This document shows positions 47,106 to 59,079 of a stretch of DNA of 64,000 nt, in pieces. Each line of letters starts with the position of its first letter. Position 1 is the first letter of the stretch. The DNA comes from Agarophyton chilense (Eukaryota > Rhodophyta > Florideophyceae > Gracilariales > Gracilariaceae): the NCBI GenBank assembly GCA_030374765.1, contig JARGXX010000010.1, positions 434,001-498,000 on the forward strand. The letters are read 5' to 3'. Position numbers and translations under genes: made by a program. Below the pieces are notes generated by a model that saw nothing but the letters and a program-made list of their open reading frames with translations, was not told the DNA's origin and did no database searches.

Positions 47106-47920
47106 AATCGGGAAGCATATAGAAGATGCGGGAGTGTTTCTGACTCTGACTGGCTTACCACTCAACGTGGTCCGCTCATCAGAGATTCCAACCAAACTTT
47201 CTTGAGTTATGGGTTGGTCTAAAATGCCCAACAAAGGCACACTACGAAGGGCAACAGCAATGAGGGTTGCAAACGTCGTTTACCCAATCATAAAGGCTTT
47301 GGTGCCATCAATGGGGTTGGTGATACATTGGTATTCAGAGCAAAACTGCGTAGAAAGATTTGTTTGCTCTTCACCACTGATGGCGTAGTGTAGAAACTTA
47401 GATTAATGAGGGCACTTACGGCGGACTCGACCACTTTGTCAGCTATGGTGACTGGGTATTCATCTTGCTTGTAAGTGATTTTGATGGGGCTTCTGAAATA
47501 CTTCCGAATTTTGACTCCTGCCATATCGGCGGCTCGAATGGCGGTTTGAACGATTTCCGCACGCACCTTGGAGGAATCTTTTATGACTTTTTGAGAATCG
47601 TGATTGTCGGCGATTGCGCGAATGTTTCTAAAATTAGGAGATAGTGAAAAGTGCGCTGCTCTCCCACGTTTTGGCGAAGTGTGCCGTGGTGAAATGGGGT
47701 TGCGAACGAAGAATTGGATGGGTTTGAAACGGAATGCTTGAATTACATGACCGGGGCCAGATACGCAGTGTGAATAAGCGGAGGGTTGAACACAAAAGTG
47801 ATGAGCTAAAGAAAGTGAAGAAGAAGTCCGGTCATAAAGAGGCACGAATTGAAGAGACTGGTGGTTTAAGGTGAACTCAATTGATGTAACGCTTGCATAG
47901 AGAGTCATAGAAGGCGCCAT
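47106..47920 (-). pseudogene. Histidinol-phosphate phosphatase / inositol monophosphatase family, decayed
   Basis: Minus strand. ATG 47,920 opens about 70 Ser/Arg/His-rich residues (possible plastid transit peptide), then AADMAGVKIRKYFRSPIKI and PVTIADKVVESA, the start of the IMPase fold as in plant HISN7. GTAAGT at 47,419 and CGCAG at 47,350-47,346 define a 74-nt intron joined in phase to YQCITNPIDGTKAFMIG, the metal-binding DPIDGT motif (with Asn for the first Asp). TAA follows at once, after which the same frame gives TTFATLIAVALRSVPLLGIL and DQPITQESLVGI. About 30 residues with the GEE metal motif are missing between the two exons. Deletion, Asp-to-Asn change and stop make it a pseudogene. 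The family is clear; HISN7 rather than another IMPase is likely. Confidence 0.65.
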
Positions 47921-48989
47921 TGAACTTAGATCTGTTGTTACAGGCAGGAAGCGTGGTCAAAACTGCTCATGGAACAGAGAAGAAGAATCTGATGTAGTGA
48001 TCCCGTGTCATGGGTGGGGGGCTGCAGCTCGGTTGAATTCGCATGTCGGCAAGACGCCCGAAGAGTGGCGCCGGCACATACCGTTTCGCCATTTGTGTTA
48101 AAAAAAGCAGGGCTTCCATAAGGAAATGAAAACAGAACATCTGGAGAGGTGAAACGCGGGGTTGTTATTAGGGAACGGCGTTCGTTAGAAGGTTGAGAGC
48201 GTGAAAGAGGTTGCAAATAGGAGACCTGATGGATATGTAAGGATGCAAGGCCCGTTAACCAGTCTCTCCAGAAATGGGAGAGCATCGCGGTAGGCCATGA
48301 TAAGAACCAAAAATTAGATTTCATTTTTGGCGTCCGAACAGCGACGGCGATATTTCTACCCGAGAATTCACGGTATTCTCTCTAGGGTTTGATCCTATGG
48401 CGCATTTCAATAAAAGCTAAAACAGCAGCCTTCCAAGGGATATAAGACCGAGCTAGATCACGTCAGTCTCCACTCATCCATCACTTATGTGCCCATGCTC
48501 GAATACGTCAACACCAGTCATACCGCTTGCCGACGTCTGAGTGTGCCCCTCCCCCTTAGCGCACGCCCCATAAAGCCTCGCACACCAGCTCTCTCGCATG
48601 TTCCCATGCCTGGGAAGACCTCGTCCCTTGTCTGTACGCCTGTGTCCGCGCTTTCGATCAATGAAGCTTCCCCCAACTCGCCGCCTGCTTCCCTTCCGCC
48701 TTTGTTTTTCAATCCTCCATCCAACACCATGTGCATCGTCAAGAAGCACAAGCGTCGACGCTTCTCACAGTTTTAGTAACTATAAAAGTCCACAGAAGGA
48801 GCTCGCGGACGTTTTATTTTTCGCTGAAGAATTCGCTACGGTTGACGTTTTCGATTTCTCCCAGGACGGCGAGGGGAAGAAGCAATAACTTCCTAATCAT
48901 TCGCTTCGTGCCGACCCTTGTCCAATTCTTGTTCTTCTAAGAAGGCATTTTTGTCCTCCTCCGATTTCTCTTCGGCGTTCTGAGGAGAT
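47921..48989. other. No recognisable gene
   Basis: A 128-codon minus frame (47,938-48,324) and Ser/Pro-rich plus frames (48,489-48,888) show no known motifs. The sequence may hold promoters of the flanking decayed genes. Confidence 0.4.
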
Positions 48990-49918
48990 TAATATTCATC
49001 ATCTCCAACTTTTTCTTTTTCGGCTGAGTTCACACCGTTTCGTCGCGTTCGAGAAGACCCACCACGATCGTGAGCGCCACGACGTGATCGATTTCCGGTT
49101 TGATAAGGGATTGGATGCGGGTCTTCATTTGGCACACTGTCGAAATTGAGGCGAGAACTCAATCGCTTACGACGTTTCGGTGCACACTAATCGCCCTGAT
49201 ATGCGCTTGGGATGTGCGTCCTGCATAATTTCTGCTTCCTGCTTGATAACGTATGCATCGCGGATCTGATTTCCATCGGGTTCGTCATTACCGAGACGAC
49301 GAGTTTGGGAACGTAGGCGCCCCTAATAGGCTGAGGGGTAAGGTTCAATAGGGAATTTTTTTTTCGTTGAACAGCAGCTCCAATATTTGGAGCAACTGGT
49401 TCTGGGGGCCTACTCACTTGGCCAGATTTGGTGATGATAGTGGAGGCTCGGCTAGGCACGCGCAGGTGCAAAGGAAGGGATTTCTTGGTTTCCTCACCTG
49501 CGAAGCTGGGATCGTCACCGTCGTCTGCTTCCTCGCCTTTTTCATCGTCATCATCAAGATTATCCTCTGTTGGAGACATAGGGATATCGTTTTTTGCTTG
49601 CTGCTGCATTATTGTTTTTGCTTCTTTATCGGAATCTTCGTCGTCCGTGGAACGTTTACGATGAGTGACAGAATCTTGAGCGGCACGCTTGTCAGGAGAT
49701 TCAGAAATAATGGGTGGTGAGTCGGGAATTTTGAAAGTGCCTTCGCCCAGCGGTAGGTTGTCATGGTCGTCATCATCTTCCTCTTCATGGACGGGACGCT
49801 TGGACCTCCTGCGCGATGTTTGTCCAGGAGGGCGCATAAAATCGTCATCGGATTTGCTGTGGAGGTATTTTTTGTGAGGTGAGAGGCGTTCAATAGTCTT
49901 GGTCTTGCGAATACGCAA
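48990..49918 (-). pseudogene. Decayed gene for an acidic/basic nuclear-type protein
   Basis: Minus-strand frame from 49,918 to TAG at 49,189-49,187 (243 codons), continuing in the same frame for about 65 more codons (KRRKRLSSRLNFDSVPNEDP, RSRRGAHDRGGSSRTRRNG). Sequence includes a basic patch (RIRKTKTIERLSPHKKY), RRRSKRP next to an EEEDDDDHD run, and LTPQPIRGAYVPKLVVSVM. The composition suggests a chromatin or RNA-associated protein. I do not recognise the family. The frame upstream of ATG 49,918 is also open (RPL before RIRKTK), so the true start may lie further up. Confidence 0.45.
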
Positions 49919-50014
49919 CGGGCGTGTGTCCGTACCTGTTCATCTCTTGCCTTCAGGTCGAGTGATCGTTCATATATATCACAAATTTGAAGATCAAACA
50001 ACTGCGTTATGACC

Positions 50015-52318
50015 GTGCACCAAGTTCTGCGATGTTTGCTGGCAACCACGTTGAAATTTAGCACGTGCCCACCAGTCGTATTCCAACATTCGGTGCGTGG
50101 AGACACAATGCCCAATTTGAAATCAAATCGTCTTCCATCGCATGGAGCTGGGATTCACGTCGACTAGCTGTTGCATCAGATCGGGGAGTAACTGTATTTA
50201 CTCTTTCGAAACGACAACAAGGAAATGAGATCAAACCGCTTGTTTTAAATGGCCATAGTAGTCTCGTAAACCTCGTTCTGTTCGTCGGCCAGAACGGACT
50301 GGTGACGATTTCAGAGGATGGAGTAATGTTCTGCTGGCCTTTACGATATGATAACGATCATCTTGAATAAAGTCCAGTCAAGTATCCATTTCTAAGCGAA
50401 ACACGCAACCCTAAACGACAGCTATTCACCTTGCCCTTATCAGCGATGCTCGCAACTCGAAATTTTGTCAAACGTGCATCGGTACGTATAGAAACGAGCG
50501 CATGAATTCGAGAAGATGGGCTGGTCGTCGGCATGTGCAATGGGGTGTTTTCTATTTTTGAACTGCCTGAGCACATGACGGATGAGTCACAAGAATTTGA
50601 TAATAGGCTCTTTACTTTTAGGAAAATAAAGCGGCAGGTGATAGAAAAAGGCATGAATTTGAAGAAAATCTCAGCAAAAATGATCTAAAGGAAAAGAATG
50701 TGAAAAGGATTCCATTCACGGAACTTGTGATTCTTCTTACACTATCGGTTTCTAATGGTGCTATCAATCGAATTACGTTGAGGTCTAGCGGTGATTGGGT
50801 GGCATTATCCTCTTCCAAAGATCAAATTCTTTTCTGGGAATGACAAGCAGAAATCCAAGTCCTAGAACAACGAGCACATACCCTTATGGCTACAACAGGT
50901 GCATTCGGTCCCGACGGTCGAGCTGTTGCAACGGGCTCAAAGGATGGACTAGTCAAACTACGGGATGCAGCCACTGGAATTTGCGCGGAAACATCTTCAC
51001 ATCATTCGGCATCTGTTACTTCACTTGCTTTTAATGCAAATGACGTTATTATCTTGGCTTCTTTAGATGGAAGCGTTAGAACGTTCGACATTCGGCGATA
51101 TCGCAACTCCCGGGTAATGGTGGGTCCGCCGCCAAGAAGGCAGATTTCCTGCGTTGCAGCCAGCGCGGAGGGTGAGCTTATTGCGCAGGGATGTTTCGAC
51201 ACATTAGAGATAATGGTATGGTCACTACGCACTGGCCAAGTGCTTGAAATTCTAAATGATCACAGAGGTCCAAATAGTGGAGTTTCGTTTCGCCCAAGGA
51301 TGGGTACACTTGCCAGCTTGTCGTGAGACCACGCCGTCTGGCTTTGGGATATGTAAGAACAGAAGGAGAATTATGAAGTCCTAGATCACAACAACGAAGT
51401 CATGGATGTCACTTTCCGACGTGATGGTAAGGAGCTTGCGGTTTGCACCACCTCAGTAGAAATCATACTATGAGACACGGAAACGGCCTCTGTGGCTGGC
51501 ACATTGATGGAGCTCGTGATTCCGCTGGTGATCGGCTTCGCGAAGGGATGACTGTCGCACCCCAAAAGGGGTCATTTCCAACTATAAGCTACTCTGCTGA
51601 TGGAAGATTTTTGTTTGCTTGAGCCGCCTCGAAAAATGTTTTTGTCTACCACCTCGGAGAGAGGAGCAGACCAACGCTCGTCAAGAAGATTGGAGCAACT
51701 CAGAATCAAGACTCCAGCGTTCTGGTAGACAAGTTAATTTCAAAGAATCTAACCGTAAGCGGCCATGTGATGAATATTAAAGATGATGACGAGCAGGGTC
51801 ATGACTACCAAAAAGAACGAATTGCAAATGGATGATCGCTGCCAGGTGCAGTATGAGAATTAAAAATTCGTCCAGAGAAACCCTTGAAGGCGGAAATAAA
51901 CTGTGTGAGGACGTGTGCTACGGGTCGTCTACGGGCTGCTTTGTTCGCATGAAGATTGGACAACACTCCTCATCTTGAGTTCAACATGCGCTGGGCCAAG
52001 GAATTATTTCTTTCGCATGGAGGTAATGTGACTCGTAGCATTCCGGATGCTTCGTCTGCTAATAATTTATGATCGCTCAATCGCTCTTTTTGTGCTCATT
52101 CTGAGCGAATTGTGTGGTTCGGGGTTTTTGCAGTTTTGTTTACGTAGACCGCTTTTCCTTATCTTTGGTGAAGGTATTGGGCGGGATCTCCTGGTTTGAG
52201 CTCGTGAAGAAGTAAAAGAGTGCTTTCATTGCTAGATCGATTCTAAAAAAGGATCTTAAGGAGGCGTTGACGTACTCTCTCGAAGAAACCGGTGCGCACA
52301 TTGGTTTTCCTCCATCAT
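50015..52318 (+). pseudogene. PWP2: PWP2 (UTP1) WD40-repeat gene, decayed
   Basis: Plus strand, collinear with the WD40 protein PWP2, a U3 snoRNP/SSU-processome component of ribosome biogenesis. Visible in order: HVEI-stop-HVP (Trp to TAG near 50,059), SSSIAWSWDSRRLAVASDRG, LVTISEDGVMFCWPL, VVGMCNGVFSIFELPEHM, LRSSGDWVALSSSKDQILFW, FGPDGRAVATGSKDGLVKL, LASLDGSVRTFDIRRYRNSR, EIMVWSLRTGQVLEIL, EVLDHNNEVMDVTFRRDGKE, ISYSADGRFLFA, SVLVDKLISKNLTVSGHVM, SLPGAV and AEINCVRTCATGRLRAALFA. At least ten stops and several frameshifts (for example TGA after ASLS near 51,324). The copy starts after the N-terminal blades. No introns are apparent. Confidence 0.85.
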
Positions 52319-53970
52319 AAGTAAGTTGCAGCATCCACCACCCCTCCTGGCATACATTCCAAGCACTTTAAATCTACTTACACGTGACTTACGAAAAGTT
52401 ACTGAAGCTTCTTTGTCAAAACCTCCATTAGTCGTATCATCCGCTGTCGTTCGGCACGCGCCAAATTGCGCTCTTCTTTTTCCATATCGAGTCTCTTTTC
52501 TTCGAGAGTAAACCTACGGTTTCGTTCTTCCTTCAAAGCCTCAAATCTTTAAATCCTCTATGCATTTCTCTCTCGTTCTACCTGCAATGGTTCCTGCGTT
52601 AATCCTCTAATGTGGGAATTTTTGAGGGGTGTGTCCAAAATGCGGAAGATCTTGAAAACTGGTTGTGCATTTTTGGTTGTGTGATACAGGACTATAATCA
52701 TATGCTACACCATACCCCAACGATAGGGTCGACAATACCCCAAAATCATTTGGATTATGCTTACAGAAAGAAGGGTCCAGGGTGCTTCAAAATGAGCCAT
52801 ATTCCAAGATCTGAATAAGTATGATGGGTCATAAACTGAGCATCACGTTCCAAAGATGCAAAAGGTCACGTTCCCGTAAACGGGCTCTCAGAAACAATAT
52901 CTTTTTAATTTCGTCACCAGCCAAAAATTGTTTCAACATGTCTCATCAAATCTAAATACGTCCGTGTAAAAATTTTTGCTTAATTGAACGCTGTGCTACA
53001 GTGATATAATTCCAATCTTCATCATTTTCGATAAATCAATCGTTGCAGATGATCTATTCTTATGGCTTTTCACAAACCAAAAACAGTCATATGGCCATAC
53101 ACACCTCTTTTTTCGCAAGCCTCTAACTCTATGGAAAGACGAATTTGACATATAAATATATCGAGTATAGTCACGTTGTGCAATAAATTAGAAGCATTGT
53201 CTGGATAGGAAGTTAGCACTGTCCGCTGTCAAGCTTAGACAATATTTTAAGCTAGGAAAGTAGATCCAAGTAGAATCTCTTGTGAAGTGTTGAACTCTTC
53301 GTTTTCCAAGTCTGGACGGTAAGCATACTTAAAACAAAAAAATTCAAAAATTCACGATTCGTCTCTGCCGAGTTGGTATCATGGGCGGAAATATAAGCAA
53401 GGACCACAATGATCACCACATGTCGCTGCAAAGGTTCATAGACCCTTCGGGAATGCAGATAACCAAGCAGCATTCTTCTTTAGAGAAAAAGATGGTCTTT
53501 TCAATAGCAAGTTCTTGATTGTCATGTATAATGAATGTATTGCAGTATTAACAATGTCTAAGTAGAATTATAAAAGTTTTGTGCTTTGCAGCGCCATGGT
53601 ACTTATCACGAATCGAAATTATCAACAATGATTCCGAGGAAAACGTCCTTTTAGGTACTCTCATCTCATTCTTGGAGAATTGTTCCGTGAGAACGCAGTT
53701 TAGGTCGAAAAGTAAGAAACAAATACTCTCAGTTTTCACCCGTACTGCTTCAGTATTTTTAATGGTGTGCAACAAATGTGCAAACCTTATTGATCCAGAC
53801 GGCCACATTTCGGGCATAATTTGTCAATACTTCGGCATTCTTTCTGACTGTTCCTAAAAAACCATACGTTATCATCTTCAGTAGTTATATGTTCTCACAG
53901 ATTTTCGACTTTTACGAATCCAGACGATTTTCAACAGTGAACATCTAGGTTTCCATCAACCTTTCAGAAT
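52319..53970. other. No recognisable gene
   Basis: AT-rich. A 92-codon plus frame at 53,579-53,857 has no known motif and lies just upstream of the reverse-transcriptase remnant, so it could be decayed upstream coding sequence of that element. Confidence 0.4.
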
Positions 53971-55659
53971 TTGTTCCCTTTCGAAACAGAATCAGCCTTT
54001 CAGCGCATACTGGAAGAAACACTCTTCACTGACACAATAGCCGCTCAACGTCGTGCATCGTTGCCAAGCCCTATCCTGCATACGTCTATATCCCAGTATG
54101 TGCTTTTCATCGAACGGTTACAGAAGTCCAAGATAGTAACTTGGTCGATTGTACATCAGAAGCCCGAATCATACTATACACTGGCGACCGCAATACAAAT
54201 GACACTCTTTTCGATAACCAAATCGCCTGATCAAGATCGATTGATATCATGGCCAAGTGTCCAGAACGAACTCCTTCCAGATCCTCCGCATACACCCCCC
54301 CTTCCAGACCCTGGGTTCTTCGAATCTATCCGTACGAATGGAAACTTATCAGCAGGGTATTTTGATGTGGTGAACATGTTTCATAACATTACCCTACCAC
54401 CATCGCTATAAAAACTGTTTCCACTACCCACCATCAGCTGAACGCAGATCTTGAAGTCCCTGAGAGCTGGAATCGAAGCTCATTCACAGGTGGTACTGAA
54501 TATTGAAGATGTTCTCCGCCCATGTCAAGCATCCGTTCCGATGGGATTCAAATGGTCGGTCTACATTAGCCACACGTTTTCCGGGCGTTTACTTCAAGAA
54601 TCTTTCTTTATTTTTCGTCAATCGAGACGGCTACCCATCCGACAAGTGACCCTAACGCCTTCCGCCAAAAAAAATTCTTCTTTTATTGTGTCAAAGAACA
54701 ATGTCCTTCTTCTTCTTATCATTGATGATATTCTCATCTTCACCAGTCAATGGAATCATGAGAGTCTCATCACGCTCCATCGAATTATGAGAACAGTGTT
54801 TAAGGCTGCGAAGCTACCGATCAAAGAGTCGAAGTCATGTCCTATTGACGTAGTCATTACTGATGAACTACCTTTCATCGATTGCGTCTGGAACCTCGAA
54901 GAGAACAGGATCTATCCACAACCCGCGAAGCTCACGAAGTTACACTGTTCTCTCGAAACAATATTCGTGTATCGAACTATTCCATTAAGCAAACGGGAAA
55001 GCATCATCGGGAAGTTGGTGTGGCCCTCTCTCTTGAATAGATCTCTCCTGTCCTGTTTAAACACTGTGTCCAAGACACATGTGATCTGTGAGACACAGAT
55101 GAGAACAATTTCCGAGAAGAACAGGAGAGAAGTTTCTCTTCTCGTCACACTTTTACCGTTCGCTGTGGCACAAACTTCGCCACCCCTATCTGACCTACTT
55201 ATATATTTTGATGCATCTCTGACAGCAGGAGCTGTCCTTTTTGCACATGTCTCGGTACAAACTGTAGAACGCCTTTGGCAGTATGGACAGCTGTGCAAAT
55301 ATGACGACGAGGGCATCTGCGAGGCCACAATCAAGGCCAGCAAAATATACGCTGATATCCACCGGAAGAAGACACTTGTCCATAAAAGGAGAAAGAAGAA
55401 GCACATAAACAACCTCCAGGCCTCAACTGCCGTGCTATCCCTTAGTTGGAATGTCAAAACCGGCTTAAACAACGCTCGAGTTTTGTTCTTCACGGACTCG
55501 ATGCTTACTCTTGGTGCTAAGCACAAAGGCAGATCTTCTTCTGTACCACTTCTTCTTCGCTGCAAACTTTGCGCAGCTATTTGTCTGTCTTATAACATTC
55601 GCGTGTCGATTCTTCATATCGACTCTGATCACAAAGCAGCAGACAAGCCTTCGAGGTAA
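53971..55659 (+). pseudogene. DIRS-like reverse transcriptase and RNase H remnant
   Basis: One plus frame, interrupted by TAA at 54,409-54,411 and TGA near 54,439. RT motif A is SAGYFDVVNMFHNITLP, then SVPMGFKWSVYISH, then the catalytic box LLLLIIDDILIF (IIDD, about 54,715-54,745). A thumb/connection region precedes an RNase H with LLIYFDASLTAGAVLFA, VLFFTDSMLTLGAKHKGRSS and a C-terminal HIDSDHKAADKPSR. The MG(F/W)KWSV box and the terminal S..N.AD.PSR block are typical of DIRS/Ngaro-type RT-RH. No tyrosine recombinase was recognised downstream, and no split direct or inverted repeats were found. The 402-codon second part is otherwise open, so decay is limited. Confidence 0.65.
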
Positions 55660-56091
55660 ATAACTTGAGTCCCCTTTCTTTCCCACAGAATGGACATCAT
55701 GATGCTGTGTCTAGAGAGCGAACATGCTGGCGATCAAGTTTCTTGGGGGTGGGAGCAGCACTCTATTCTGCAGTGGGCTGTGTGCAATACGCAATGCGAT
55801 CTACACGACAATGGCCGAGTCTCTGGCCTGTCACATAACCTTCCCGAGAATAAATGATCTTGAGCCTGCTCGATCAAACCGCCAACAATAAAGCCCATTC
55901 ATAGCGAAACGGTTATGTGGTGCAGCGGTTGTGATCGTAGCTACACCGATTTCTGAGATTTTGGCTTTTTTCATGCATTTATAATAAGAAATGTATTGCA
56001 CCAACTACGTTTCTCTTGAAAGATTATGAGATTTATTTTGAGGTATTGCTAATGTTTTACAATTAGCTGAAATAAAATTTCCAGGTACATA
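55660..56091. other. Spacer, nothing recognised
   Basis: Between the DIRS-like remnant and the Tc1 element. Part may be the 3' end of the DIRS-like element. Confidence 0.4.
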
Positions 56092-57391
56092 AAGTCTGTT
56101 TCAAAATCATATCCCTCGCGCAAATTTTCCAAAAATCGACGTTTTGGCTACAGTAAAACTAACAAAATCAGTGTGAAAAAATTTTCAAGTAAAAAAACTG
56201 TTTCAAAATCATAACCTTTATTGCATCCTTTTTATTCTAACGCGAGTTCAGTAGTTTATTTTTGCTCCTTTAGCCTGTATAACACTTATACAACGCTTTG
56301 GCATTGATTCTATAAAAGGATTGATGGCATTACAGTCAATCTTTTCCCAACAATCTTTGATACAATTTTTCAGATCAAAAACTGTATCAAATTGCCTTCC
56401 TTGCCCATAAACCATTCGGGCCAACATTCCCCAAATGTTTTCGATAGGGTTGAGGTCAGGAGAGCGCGCAGGCCATTCCATAACCGACATATTTAGACTA
56501 TTGAACCACTGTTTCATAAAATTAGACTTATGCACAGGTGCATTATCTTGCTGAAAAATGAATTCTTCTCCATGCATACAGTATGAAAAAGGTAAAAGAT
56601 AGTTTTCTAGAACCTCAGCATACTTCTCAGAGTTCATTGTAGTTTCAACAAAAGCCATATCAGTTGCTCCTTTAGTGGAGATTCCAGCCCAAACCATTAC
56701 TGATGCGCCTCCTGAATGCCTAGTCACAAATTCCTTCTTTTCTTTTCGTAGATCATGCCAATAAAATTTATAGCAATCTGGACCATCAAGGTTAAACTTT
56801 TTTTCGTCGGAAAAGATAACATTATTCCATTCAGTTTTCCAATAAGCCTTTTGAGCACACCATTCAACTCGACTTTTCTTGTGATTATCTTTTAAAAAAA
56901 AAGTTTTCCTCATTTTTGTGTACTTGAACAAATTTTGACGGTTGACTTCACGCCATATTGTAGATCTTGATAGAGGCAAATTTAGGTTTTTGACAATTTT
57001 CCCGCAAGATGAAGTGTTGCGACATAGTTCTCGCTTAATTCCGCGCTTATCGGCCGGGGATAGTGCCGTAGGACGGCCGGTTGAACGCTTTGTTCCGTAT
57101 GTAGCGGGGTTTTTGATGAAGTTGCTGATTGTTTTTGGGCTGCGCTTGAGTTTTCGGGCTATATCTGCTGGAATCATACCCTGACCTACTAATTCCATGA
57201 TTTCGAGCTGTTCAGAGCGTGTCAGAGGTGCGCCACGAGCCATAATTGAGCGAATGATTGTATAAAGGATATACTTTTGAAACAGTGTTATTGACTTAGT
57301 GGTTTTTATTTGTTGTGAAATGTGCTCTACAGTACGTGAAATGCCTTTTTGGCGCAGTTTTTGTAAAGGGATATGTTTTTGAAACGCACTG
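56092..57391 (-). mobile_element. Intact Tc1-like DD34E transposon, 1.3 kb
   Basis: Left end AAGTCTGTTTCAAAATCATATCC and right end (inverted) CAGTGCGTTTCAAAAACATATCC form imperfect terminal repeats, each next to TA (56,090-56,091 and 57,392-57,393), the Tc1 target duplication. A second, inner pair of similar repeats (CTGTTTCAAAATCATAACC near 56,193; CTGTTTCAAAAGTATATCC inverted near 57,262-57,280) gives an IR/DR arrangement, as in several Tc1 elements. It encloses one uninterrupted transposase gene. A decayed relative lies at 42,487-43,771. Confidence 0.85.
56248..57243 (-). CDS. Tc1-like transposase (DD34E)
   Basis: 331 residues, starting at ATG 57,243 (MARGAPLTRSEQLEIMELVG). The frame is open upstream to 57,420, but that passes through the terminal repeat and out of the element, so the internal ATG is chosen; the length is normal for Tc1. 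N-terminal paired helix-turn-helix DNA-binding part with a GRPTALS linker (about residues 1-110), then the catalytic core: VIFSDEKKFNLDG (first Asp), FQQDNAPVHKS (second Asp) and SPDLNPIENIWG (Glu), with 34 residues between the second Asp and the Glu. All catalytic residues are present and no stop interrupts the frame, so it may be active or very recently so. Confidence 0.92.
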   Translation of the reverse strand: MARGAPLTRSEQLEIMELVGQGMIPADIARKLKRSPKTISNFIKNPATYGTKRSTGRPTALSPADKRGIKRELCRNTSSCGKIVKNLNLPLSRSTIWREVNRQNLFKYTKMRKTFFLKDNHKKSRVEWCAQKAYWKTEWNNVIFSDEKKFNLDGPDCYKFYWHDLRKEKKEFVTRHSGGASVMVWAGISTKGATDMAFVETTMNSEKYAEVLENYLLPFSYCMHGEEFIFQQDNAPVHKSNFMKQWFNSLNMSVMEWPARSPDLNPIENIWGMLARMVYGQGRQFDTVFDLKNCIKDCWEKIDCNAINPFIESMPKRCISVIQAKGAKINY

Positions 57392-59079
57392 TATATCTTT
57401 GACCAAAAATAACGCGTCATATGATACTGCCTGCTGAACTGATTGGAAGAGGAAGATTGTTATTTCGTTACAATTCCTGGCGCTCGATGGTGATAGGATT
57501 ACAAATAATATATTCCTTTCTTTAAATTTGTCTTCTAACGGTTGCATCACGGATTCTCGAACTGGTTTTTGCAACACCAACTCTACTTGCAGATAAAAAA
57601 ATTTATTGCAGTGAAGACATGATATTTGTTGCAAGATGTTTGCACAAAAGATTGTGTTTTCGAGTTTTTGCGAGTTACAAAGTCTGTATTACAATATATT
57701 CCAACATATTTGCTAACCTAGTACTACAAATCCGACATAAATAGTACATGTGCGAATATGTTGGTCTTATAAACAACGTGAACCTGTGGTATGTGAGAAG
57801 TATTAGTGTTCGAGAATGAAAACGTTAAAGTTATTATAAAGATTATTATGGACAGTTCTGGTACATCTTCGAAAATGGAAAGTTTGTAAGAACAGCTACG
57901 CCCTTAATGCGAACGTTTCCTAATTCAACTCGTTTCTTATTAAATTCAGTAGGTCGGTAGAGCTCGTAATAGCTCGCGATTGTGCGACCTTTAAAAACAT
58001 GAAACGTATTAAATGGCAGTAGGGCTTTCTTCCGTAATGATAACCTTGGAAAGATACAGTCTGATAAATTTCGAACTTCTTTTCTCTCGTAGGAGGGGAA
58101 AAAGGAGCAGAAGGGTTTTCAAAACTTGGCGTTGGTTTGCCTTTTCACAAATAATTCCTGTTTATGTTGTTTGTTCTACCGGCTAGCATCCTCATAATTC
58201 CGAATATACTGCCTATTCATAGAAGTTTTTGTTATCCATCATCTCTCTAAGTAAGAAGTTCACGTTAACCGAAAATGAAACCCATGTATGGTCCAATTTG
58301 AACATACACTACCAGGGCGGCATCCTGCAAGAATGAAACAAATATTTCTGTATGTAATTCTGTCATGGTTTCCAATACTGACAGCAGCGGTGTAGTAGTG
58401 GTTGAGCTCGAAGAAGAAGATGAGAGTAGTTATGTAGTGTAGCAATCTTAAACCCCAATAGTTGTTGAGATTTCGAGTGATGAAGAGCACTTCAAATCCT
58501 TTGTACAACCAGTTTCTACTTCTGATAACATTTCACAGTCTTCTTTTCTTTCATCAAAAGCCAAGCAACACTTTCCAAGAAAATTTCTTTGTGGGTGTAA
58601 GACCCTGGACTAACATGAACCCATAGAAGAGAAAACAGGGGTTTCTCCGAGGATCTATAACGATAACACCGAAAAGTACAAAAGGAATTTTGTAGATAGT
58701 TTTTTTCCAAAGCAAATGGGAAATAAAAAATCACTCGGAATCTTTTGGTTATGAAAGTCCTTGTGTGTCATAAATATATTCTGTTTCCATCTTTTGCTTA
58801 ACTTGGGGTTTCCATTGTAGTCAATATGGAGATTTACTTGAAGGAACACAGAAGTATATTCTTTTTGAAACAGCAGGATCCGTTGAATGGTCGTCTGGAC
58901 AAATAGTCTAATTCAACTGTCGAAGCATTTAAAATGATTTATTCGTGTGTGATAAAACGTAGAGAGTGCTCCAGACTTGCAGTTTGTGAATAAGCTTCGT
59001 TCTGGGATCGAAGCAAAAAGCACGATAACATTGAGTGCCTGAGTCCACCAGAAGTTGCAGTAAAAGGGGTTGCCTGTGT
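57392..59079. other. AT-rich, one decayed acidic frame, otherwise nothing
   Basis: On the plus strand 58,360-58,610 reads SSGVVVVELEEEDESSYVV, two stops, then TPIVVEISSDEEHFKSF and SSKAKQHFPRKFLCGCKTLD. It may be upstream decayed coding sequence of the transposase-like remnant that follows. No other support. Confidence 0.35.

Noticed and set aside
44524-52318. Stop-codon reassignment, since many frames continue past TAG, TAA and TGA
   Set aside because: The continuing frames use all three stops and also carry frameshifts and deletions. Intact genes here (MULE, PH-pseudokinase, Tc1 transposase, gag of element A) contain no internal stops and end with TAA or TGA. Decay is simpler.
57244-57420. 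N-terminal extension of the Tc1 transposase
   Set aside because: It reads through the terminal inverted repeat and out of the element.
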